Source: Methanomicrobiales archaeon
GTDB lineage: Archaea > Halobacteriota > Methanomicrobia > Methanomicrobiales > JACTUA01
DNA length: 26,247 bases
Direction: 5' to 3'
Assembly: GCA_028678555.1 (NCBI GenBank)
Contig: JAJRDF010000006.1
Location: forward strand, 1 to 26,247
Shown: positions 8,449-14,545 of the stretch, in pieces
Layout of the letters: each line of letters opens with the position of its first letter
Position numbering within the stretch: the stretch's first letter is position 1
Program-made: the position numbers and the translations under genes
Notes under the pieces: model-generated
The model's database searches: none
Seen by the model: only the letters and a program-made list of their open reading frames with translations
Told to the model about the DNA's origin: nothing

Positions 8449-9818
8449 CCCAGATCACCATCAGCCCGGTGACACGGATCGAGGGGCATGCCCAGGTCCG
8501 CATCCAGCTGAACGACCAGAAGCAGGTGGAACGGGCCCACTTCAGCGTCGTGGAACTCCGGGGCTTCGAGAAGTTCCTGATCGGGGCTGCGGTGGAGGAA
8601 GCCCCCCGGATCACGCCGCGGATCTGCGGCATCTGCCCCACCTCCCACCACCTGGCCTCGGCCATGGCCGTGGACCAGATCTTTGGCGTCACCCCGCCGG
8701 AGACCGGTCGGAAGCTCCGGGAACTCCTGGCCCATGCCCAGTGCATCCACTCCCATGCCATCCACTTCTTCATGCTGGCCGCCCCCGACTTCCTCATCGG
8801 TCACGATGCGCCGGCACAGGATCGGAACGTGCTGGGGATGGTGAAGAAGGCTCCTGCCATCGCCCGGAATGCCATCGAGGTCCGCAAGCTGGGGCAGCGG
8901 ATCACGGAAGCGGTGGGGGGAAAGCCCATCCATCCCTCCAACGCGGTGCCGGGGGGGATCTCCCGGCCGCTGGAGGAGGCGCAGCGGGCTGCCCTCCTCA
9001 CCCAGGCACGGAACGGGCTCTCCATCGCGGAGGAGGGGTGGGAACTGGCCCGGACCCTGCTGGATGCGACGGACCTCTCCCTGGGTGCCGTGGAGACGGC
9101 GTTCATGGGGATGTGCAGGGATGGTGAGTACACCCTCAGCGACGGCCAGGTCCTGATCGCAGGAAAGGACGGGAACCCCCTGGGATCCTTCGCCGGGGCC
9201 GACTACGTCCGGCACATCCAGGAGTATTCGGAGCCCTGGTCGTACCTGAAGTTCGTGAGGCTGGCCTCCGGTGAGCACTACCGGGTGGGGCCCCAGGCAC
9301 GGCTGAACCTCTGCCGGGCGATGGGCACCCCGCTCGCCGACGCGGCGCTGAAGGAGTACCGGGGACGCTTCGGGTCCTGGGTCCAGGCACCCCTGGCCGC
9401 CAACATGGCCCGGTACGTGGAGTTCCTGGCCTCCTGTGAACGGACCGTCCGGCTCCTGGAGGACCCCGCCATCACCGGGACCCGGGTCAGGGAGCCGGCA
9501 GGGAAGGTGGTGAACCACCGGGGCGTGGGGATCCTGGAAGCCCCCCGGGGCACCCTGATCCATGATTACACGGTCGATGAGCAGGGGTTCATCCGGGAAT
9601 GCAACCTGATCGTGGCCACCTGCCAGAACAGCTGGGCCATCGACCGGTCGGTGGAACAGGCGGCCCGGGGGCTGGTCAGGGACGGGGCGCTCACGGAAGC
9701 GGCGGGAAACCGCATCGAGATGGTGATCCGGTCCTATGATCCCTGTATCTCCTGTGCCACCCATGCCATCGGCAGGATGCCGGTGGCCGTTGAGGTCCGG
9801 GATGCAATAAATATTTGA
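8445..9818 (+). CDS. [NiFe]-hydrogenase large subunit, MvhA-like
   Basis: The 457-residue catalytic subunit that splits or forms H2 at a Ni-Fe centre. The N-terminal nickel motif is RICGICPTSHH (C61, C64) and the C-terminal motif is DPCISCATH (C434, C437, H440). Residues 441-457 would be removed after H440 by a maturation protease that is not encoded here. Both nickel ligands in the second motif are ordinary Cys codons, so there is no selenocysteine. The GTG start overlaps the small-subunit stop. Length and motifs fit group 3 (MvhA/FrhA-related), nearer MvhA by size. Together with the ferredoxin and V4R-like genes it forms a four-gene operon. The electron acceptor is not determined by sequence. 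Confidence 0.92.
   Translation: MTQITISPVTRIEGHAQVRIQLNDQKQVERAHFSVVELRGFEKFLIGAAVEEAPRITPRICGICPTSHHLASAMAVDQIFGVTPPETGRKLRELLAHAQCIHSHAIHFFMLAAPDFLIGHDAPAQDRNVLGMVKKAPAIARNAIEVRKLGQRITEAVGGKPIHPSNAVPGGISRPLEEAQRAALLTQARNGLSIAEEGWELARTLLDATDLSLGAVETAFMGMCRDGEYTLSDGQVLIAGKDGNPLGSFAGADYVRHIQEYSEPWSYLKFVRLASGEHYRVGPQARLNLCRAMGTPLADAALKEYRGRFGSWVQAPLAANMARYVEFLASCERTVRLLEDPAITGTRVREPAGKVVNHRGVGILEAPRGTLIHDYTVDEQGFIRECNLIVATCQNSWAIDRSVEQAARGLVRDGALTEAAGNRIEMVIRSYDPCISCATHAIGRMPVAVEVRDAINI
9807..9816 (+). promoter_or_regulatory. Possible internal TATA box before the Roadblock gene
   Basis: ATAAATATTT sits across the last codons of the hydrogenase large subunit. It would start transcription near 9838, about 20 nt before the ATG at 9859. 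It would let the downstream Roadblock genes be expressed apart from the hydrogenase. It is a pattern match in otherwise GC-rich DNA. Confidence 0.4.
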
Positions 9819-9858
9819 GAGTGGGAGAAGAAGATTGGATAAGGGGCGAAAAACCTGT

Positions 9859-10206
9859 ATGCTCAATCAGATTCTTGCCGAATTCCTGAAACTGGACGGG
9901 GTGTTTGCAGCGGTGGTTGTGGGCCGTGACGGGATTGTCATCGAGAGTGCGGTCTCGGGGAAGGTGGATATCGATGCGCTGGGCGCGATGGCATCCACCG
10001 GCATGGGCACTGCCGAGGCGATGGGCAACGAGCTGGGGAAAGGGGAACTCAACCAGATGATGGTGGAACTGGAGAAGGGACCGATTCTCCTCTCGCCCCT
10101 CTCGAAGGACGAGCTGATTGCCATCGTCTCGGACACCACGGGTAACATCGGCCGGATCAGGTACGAACTCAAGAAAAACAAGGAACGGATCATTGCTGCA
10201 CTCTGA
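9859..10206 (+). CDS. Roadblock/LC7 domain protein (MglB-like fold)
   Basis: A 115-residue stand-alone Roadblock/LC7 domain. The pattern is a first helix (LNQILAEFLKLDGV), a strand pair with FAAVVVGRDGIVIES, a long second helix around MASTGMGTAEAMGNELG, and a final strand block ending DTTGNIGRIRYELKKNKERI. Such proteins in bacteria and archaea form dimers that bind or regulate Ras-like GTPases (for example MglB with MglA) or act as scaffolds. I chose the ATG at 9859, preceded by AAGGGGCG, because the Roadblock helix begins directly after it; a TTG at 9835 would add eight residues. It is followed after 3 nt by a larger protein that also ends in a Roadblock domain. No Ras-like GTPase is encoded in the window, so the partner may be the MinD-like ATPase or the secretion ATPase; this is inference. 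Confidence 0.85.
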   Translation: MLNQILAEFLKLDGVFAAVVVGRDGIVIESAVSGKVDIDALGAMASTGMGTAEAMGNELGKGELNQMMVELEKGPILLSPLSKDELIAIVSDTTGNIGRIRYELKKNKERIIAAL

Positions 10207-10209
10207 CAC

Positions 10210-12142
10210 ATGATGCACACCGGGAAGGTAAGGGGCAGGTTCAGCGAGGTCCTGCCCAAGGTGAGGACTCTCAGGGGGGCGATGCGGGTGATCACCCCCG
10301 AGGGAAGGGGCGTGGTACTGGTGGACATGGGGAAACCGATGGCGTCCTACCTGAAGGCGGGAGAGACCACGTTCCGGGGCAGCGAGTCGCTGGAGCTCCT
10401 TGAATCCGAGCCGATGGCCGAGTACGACCTGGTGGCCTACGAAGAGGACGAGTTCCGCGAAGCGATGGGTATCTGTGCCAGCGAGGGCCTCCGGCTGGAG
10501 GATTACCGTGCCGCTGCGGCGGTGACCGGTGGGGCAGAGAAGGGAGGCGGCCTCCTGTCGAACCTCTTCCGGAGGTTCTCCGGCGTTGGGAATGAGGCAG
10601 AGACCGCTCCGTCCCCCCGTCCCCGGCCCCTGAAGGAGGAGAAGGTGCCGGAGCCGATCCCTCCCGTGGTGAGCCCTCCGGAGGCGGCCCCGCCGGTTGC
10701 GAAACCGCCGGAGCCGTCGGCCATGGAAGAGAAGGAACCCTTCCCGGTGGGAATTCCCGCGGCCTCCCCGTCCCCTCCCCCCGCCCCAGCGCAGGAGGAG
10801 TCCGAGCTCTCGGCCATCGTGAAAAGACTCTCCCGATCCCGCGGGGTATCCCCGCTACCCGCGGAGACACCTCCGCCTCCTCCCGTGTCCGCACCCTCCC
10901 CGGTCCCCGTAGGCACCCCCGCGCCCCGGGAGGAAGGAGCCCCCCTTTCCGCCGGTGAACCGGAGGAGGAGAAGGAGGAAGAGGAAGCAGCGGTCCCGGG
11001 CGATGACACCCTGGACGAGATTCTGAGACGGTACAAATCCGGCGGGCAGGCGCTGGTTGTGGCATGGGGAGAGCAGGGGGAACAGTCCCGGGTGGAAATG
11101 AATGCCATGATGAAACGGATCACACGGCTGGACATTGTCTCCTTCAGGAAGGAGATGGAGGACGTGAAATCCACTGCCCTCCGTGACAGCGCCGCAGGGC
11201 GGGAGGCCCGAGACCTTCCCGGGGAACCGGTTGCCCGCGGGGCGATTCCCCCTCCCCCTGCCCCGGAGAAAGAGATGGTGCCGGTGGAACCGGTCCCCCA
11301 GGAACCAACCCGGCCATCCACGGATATGGACGACCTGAAGGCATTCATCCGGCAGCTGGAGAGCCTGGATCTGCAGACCCGGGAGCCGGTGCCGGAGGAG
11401 ATACCGGTCGTGCCCGTGGAGCCCCCGGCCCCGTCTCTCCGGCCGAAGGAGACCCCCGCTCTCACGATCGTTCCCGGCGTGCTCGGCAGCCTGCCCCCCC
11501 GGCCGAAGGAGGTTCCCGAATCCCCGAAGGCCGGGTCCGGAAAGGCGCTGCCACCCATGAGATTCGGGGAGCCCCTGGAGGCGGACCGGAAAGTGGAACG
11601 CCGGCCAGTCGTTCTCCCGGAGTCCCCTGCAGGTGCGGAAACGCCCGCCCGGGAGGTGATCATCCAGTGGAAGGAGGATGAGCCGCTGTCGGGAGCCGCT
11701 GCGGGGACAGCCACCCTGCCGGGGGCCCCCCAGGCAGAGGCGCCCCGGGGCCGGCCGGTGATCCTGAAACGGGAGATCGATATCCGGAGGGTCGAACGCC
11801 GGCCGGAACGGCCACGGGCTGCCCTTCCGCTCCTGGATGAGACGAAGATGGAGAAGATCATGCGCCAGCCCGGAGTCATCGCCGTAGGAAGGGTTTGCGA
11901 TCCAGTCCGTCGGAAAGGCGGACTTCGACCAGGTGGCAGCGAATGCAGAGGACCTGCTCCGGGCCGGTACCAAGATTGCATCGGATATCCATATCGGAAC
12001 CCTCCACCAGATCATTCTCGAGAGCGCCGGAGGGAAGCTGATCATCTCCCCGTACGGGGATCTGAACCTCTGCGTCTTCACCGATGCCGATGCCAACCTG
12101 GGACTGATCCGCGTGGCAATCCGGTCCCTGCAGGCGGAGTGA
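10210..12142 (+). CDS. Pro-rich protein with N-terminal DUF2226-like domain and C-terminal Roadblock domain, split by a frameshift
   Basis: Residues 1-100 form a compact domain (KVRGRFSEVLPKV through EGLRLEDY) that resembles the other small domains encoded at 12148 and 13910. Residues about 125-540 are low-complexity, rich in Pro, Glu and Ala, with embedded short motifs: ESELSAIVKRLSRS (197-210), DDTLDEILRRYKS (265-277), EMNAMMKRITRLDIVSFRKE (296-315) and MDDLKAFIRQLESLDLQ (373-389). These resemble repeats in the secretion ATPase encoded downstream. After KMEKIMRQPGVIAV the reading frame breaks at about 11887. In the +1 frame the protein resumes with EGFAIQSVGKADFDQ and finishes a Roadblock/LC7 domain with the TGA at 12140-12142. 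Restored length is about 643 residues. Read without the shift, the frame runs on into the next gene and creates an artificial fusion. No strong ribosome site; it probably depends on coupling to the gene before it. Confidence 0.75.
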
Positions 12143-12147
12143 TCCGG

Positions 12148-12831
12148 ATGAAAATACCCCACTGCTCCACGACGGCGACCCGGAGGGGGGTAACGGTCAG
12201 GGAGCTCCTGGACCAGCTGACCACCGGCAGGTTCACCGGCTACTGTGCCATCCCTTTCGGCGAGAATATCACCTCCCTTGTCTTTGAGGGGGGCATCTGC
12301 CTCCTGGCCGAACACCTGGGGCAGGGGGGATATCCGGGCCTCCAGAAACTGGCGGTCATGGGAGAGGCCCGGGTGGATGCGGCACTCTGCGAATTCACGA
12401 CAACCCAGCTGGCCGTCACCCTGAAACTGAACGACCGGTGCCGGGTGGTCCTGCCGCCCGCCTCCCCCCAGGCCGGAGCCGGTACAGCCTCACGGGACAC
12501 TTTCGTGAGACCGGTGAAGCTTGCAGGGGTGGGCGCAAAACCGGTCCGGGTCACGAGCCTGCGGACGAAGGGGGTCCCTGCCGGGCATGCCGGGGCCGGG
12601 GGCCGGGGAAAGGCCGCCCCGGGCCAGATCGTGGACCGGAAGATAGGCCGGACCGAACAGCCCATCGGCAGGAAGGAGGAACCCATCACCAAGTCAGCCC
12701 TGGAGAGCCTGAAGACCATCAAGGATTCCTTCAAAACCGATGCCGCGGACCTGCTGGAGGAGCTGAACCTGGGCCACCTGGTGGTGAAGGGACAGCCCAA
12801 AAATGCCGGGAAAGAGGAAGAAAAAAGATGA
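12148..12831 (+). CDS. DUF2226-like archaeal protein of unknown function
   Basis: A 227-residue protein that starts at the ATG at 12148, with GGAGTGAT (12137-12144) as ribosome site overlapping the stop codon of the preceding gene. Residues 1-105 form a globular domain (VTVRELLDQL, TGYCAIPF, SLVFEGGICLLAEHLGQGG, LNDRCRVVL) whose pattern is a sensor-like alpha/beta fold also seen in the proteins encoded at 10210 and 13910. I think this belongs to the archaeal DUF2226 group, but from memory only. Residues 110-180 are low-complexity and basic. The C terminus returns to a helical stretch, ALESLKTIKDSFKTDAADLLEELN, loosely like the short motif repeated in the neighbouring proteins. No catalytic residue can be named. 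It probably acts with the Roadblock proteins. Confidence 0.75.
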   Translation: MKIPHCSTTATRRGVTVRELLDQLTTGRFTGYCAIPFGENITSLVFEGGICLLAEHLGQGGYPGLQKLAVMGEARVDAALCEFTTTQLAVTLKLNDRCRVVLPPASPQAGAGTASRDTFVRPVKLAGVGAKPVRVTSLRTKGVPAGHAGAGGRGKAAPGQIVDRKIGRTEQPIGRKEEPITKSALESLKTIKDSFKTDAADLLEELNLGHLVVKGQPKNAGKEEEKR

Positions 12832-12900
12832 AATGCAAGGGAACCTGTGAGTGAAATGACAGCAACGTATAAGTATTTGGATAATGAGAATTTTATAGAG

Positions 12901-12909
12901 TTTATAAAT
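12901..12909 (+). promoter_or_regulatory. TATA box for the MinD-like gene
   Basis: TTTATAAAT lies in a short AT-rich island. Its centre is about 28 nt before the ATG at 12933, which would make the message leaderless or nearly so, and it lies too close to the ATG at 12918 to serve that start. A further AT-rich box, TTTTATAG at 12891-12898, could direct a start about 10 nt earlier. Confidence 0.6.
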
Positions 12910-12932
12910 CGCTCTGTATGAGCAGGTGCGAG

Positions 12933-13721
12933 ATGTTCAGAGCTTTCACCATTGCTTCCGGAAAAGGCGGTACCGGGAAAACCACAGTAACCGTCAATCT
13001 GGGCACATCACTGGCCCAGCTGGGAAAGGAGACCTTCATCCTGGATGCCGATATCGGCATGGCCAACCTGGGGCTGGTGCTGGGCCTCGAAAGTGTTCCC
13101 GTCACCCTCCACGAGGTACTGGCAGGAAAGGCCAGCATCGAGGATGCCATCTACGAGGGGCCCAACGGCCTCAAGGTGGTCCCGAGCGGCATCTCGCTCC
13201 AGGGATTCCAGAATGCCGATCCCGAGAAGATGAAGGATGTGATGAGGGACCTGGTGGGGAGGAGCGAGTTCCTCCTCATCGATGCCCCGGCCGGCATCAG
13301 CAAGGACGGTGTCGTTGCCCTCGCCATCGCCGATGAGGTGGTGCTCGTGGTGAACCCGGAGCTCTCCTCCATGGCCGATGCCCTGAAAACCAAGATCCTC
13401 ACCGAGATGGTGGGGGGGAAGGTCTACGGGGCCATCCTGAACCGGGCAGGGATGGAGAACACCGAGCTGCGCAGGCACAGCGTGGAGGACGTCCTGGGTG
13501 TCCGGGTCATCGACATGATCCCGGAGGACGCCAACGTGAGGAGGGCGGCCGCTTATAAGACACCGGTTGTGATCAAGTACCCCACCTCAGGCGCGTCGCG
13601 GGCATTCCGGCGGATTGCCGCTGACCTGGCCGGTTCCGAGTACAAGGAAGAGAAGACTGCGGTCCAGGAAGGGTTCGTGGATCGCCTGGCACGGACCCTC
13701 TTCGGGGGCGCCCAACGGTAG
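12933..13721 (+). CDS. MinD/ParA-family ATPase with membrane-targeting tail
   Basis: A 262-residue deviant-Walker ATPase. The N terminus carries KGGTGKTT (11-18, with the signature lysine K11), followed by LDADIGMANLGL (37-48) and a Walker B-type region LLIDAPAGIS. These proteins dimerise on ATP and use the cycle to position cell structures or load partners. The C-terminal stretch GFVDRLARTLFGG is close to the membrane-targeting amphipathic helix at the end of bacterial MinD. I prefer the ATG at 12933 because a TATA box is centred about 28 nt upstream; the ATG at 12918 would add five residues. It lies between the Roadblock genes and the secretion operon. A role in polar placement of the secretion machine is plausible but inferred. 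No MinC or MinE gene is seen. Confidence 0.9.
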   Translation: MFRAFTIASGKGGTGKTTVTVNLGTSLAQLGKETFILDADIGMANLGLVLGLESVPVTLHEVLAGKASIEDAIYEGPNGLKVVPSGISLQGFQNADPEKMKDVMRDLVGRSEFLLIDAPAGISKDGVVALAIADEVVLVVNPELSSMADALKTKILTEMVGGKVYGAILNRAGMENTELRRHSVEDVLGVRVIDMIPEDANVRRAAAYKTPVVIKYPTSGASRAFRRIAADLAGSEYKEEKTAVQEGFVDRLARTLFGGAQR

Positions 13722-13760
13722 ATCGACGGAAATCTCGCACCAAATATCATTATTTCAATG

Positions 13761-13775
13761 TTTTTTTCTTTTTCT
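13761..13775 (+). terminator. Oligo-T terminator after the MinD-like gene
   Basis: A run of T with one or two C interruptions (TTTTTTTCTTTTTCT) begins 39 nt after the MinD-like stop codon, inside an AT-rich gap. Oligo-T tracts are the standard archaeal termination signal. Confidence 0.65.
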
Positions 13776-13793
13776 GACTCAATTCAATTACCA

Positions 13794-13844
13794 GTATAAA
13801 AGACAAAGTTTATTACTATCATGACGATGATATATATTTATATC
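13794..13844 (+). promoter_or_regulatory. Promoter region of the secretion operon
   Basis: Two TATA candidates are visible: GTATAAAAG (13794-13802) and the longer GATATATATTTATATC (13828-13843). The second would start transcription near 13863, leaving a leader of about 47 nt with GAGGTTGA (13892-13899) as ribosome site 10 nt before the GTG at 13910. The AT-rich island from 13735 to 13860 contrasts sharply with the GC-rich genes on both sides. Confidence 0.55.
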
Positions 13845-13909
13845 CGCAACATCCGTCAGAGGTTACACCCTCCCCAGGATTTCCGTTCCCGCGAGGTTGA
13901 GCGGATGAG

Positions 13910-14542
13910 GTGAACAACCGTACGTCTGAGATTTCCAGCATCATCGATGAGGTGCTCAGCAACGCGACCTTTGTCGCCAGTTATCCCCTGGACGAGCTGA
14001 TCCGTTCCGCCGAGGAATCCGGAGTGAACGGGATCGGCGTCTATGAGGAGAAGGAGCGGAAATTCTTTCTGATGTTCGAGGCGGGTCAGCCGGAAGGGGT
14101 CATCTACGTGGACCCCAAGGGAACCCTCTTTGGTGACAAGGCCGCATTCCTCCTCTCGGGGAAAGAGACCTTCGAATTCTTCCAGGTCAGCCAGCCGATG
14201 GTGAATGCCCTGGCATCCCGGTGCAGGGTCTTTGACAAGAGCCACCTGAAGAAGCGCCTCCGTGAGGAGCTCCCCACGTTCGGGGGAAAGAGGCCGAGCC
14301 CCGGGGTCCTCTGCCTGATCATTGTGAAAGACGGTGTCACCCAGACGGGGATCCGGGTATCCATCAAGAAGGGCCGTCAGATCATTGCGAGCGATATGAC
14401 CACATCCGATGGAAAGGTCTGCTTCAAGCTGCTCAACGGGAAATATGACTGCACGGCCGTGGACCGGGATCAGGCGATGTACACGTTCATGGTTGATTTC
14501 AATCACCGGTATGCGGAGACCACCATAGAAATTGGGGGGTAG
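13910..14542 (+). CDS. Two-domain protein: small sensor-like domain plus beta-sandwich domain; unknown function
   Basis: A 210-residue protein beginning with GTG at 13910. Residues about 20-125 contain a domain (YPLDELIRSAEESGVNGIGVYEE, FFLMFEAGQPEGVIYVD, GDKAAFLLSGKETFEFF) of the same general build as the N-terminal domains encoded at 10210 and 12148. Residues 135-210 look like a carboxypeptidase-regulatory/transthyretin-type beta sandwich: CLIIVKDGVTQTGIRVSI, then MTTSDGKVCFKLLNGKYDC. No signal peptide or membrane segment is seen, so the protein is probably cytoplasmic, which is unusual for this beta-sandwich type. It precedes the secretion ATPase gene by 3 nt and is certainly co-transcribed with it. 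It may be a cytoplasmic accessory part of the machine. I do not recognise a named family for the whole protein. Confidence 0.7.
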   Translation: MNNRTSEISSIIDEVLSNATFVASYPLDELIRSAEESGVNGIGVYEEKERKFFLMFEAGQPEGVIYVDPKGTLFGDKAAFLLSGKETFEFFQVSQPMVNALASRCRVFDKSHLKKRLREELPTFGGKRPSPGVLCLIIVKDGVTQTGIRVSIKKGRQIIASDMTTSDGKVCFKLLNGKYDCTAVDRDQAMYTFMVDFNHRYAETTIEIGG

Positions 14543-14545
14543 CAG

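Noticed and set aside
9746..9770. Selenocysteine in the hydrogenase large subunit
   Set aside because: The nickel-ligand positions in DPCISCATH are encoded by ordinary TGT codons; no in-frame TGA is present.
11884..11900. Programmed ribosomal frameshifting at this site
   Set aside because: There is no slippery heptamer or obvious downstream stimulatory structure, and about five residues of the domain also seem to be missing, which suggests a deletion or an assembly error.
10210..12831. One 873-residue protein in a single open frame
   Set aside because: The frame runs through a segment (about 11890-12145) that is non-domain sequence, while the +1 frame there encodes the end of a Roadblock domain with its own stop at 12142. 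A second gene with its own ribosome site starts at 12148.
9859..13721. Ras-like MglA GTPase next to the Roadblock proteins
   Set aside because: No open frame in the region has G1-G4 GTPase motifs. The only nucleotide-binding protein is the MinD-like ATPase.
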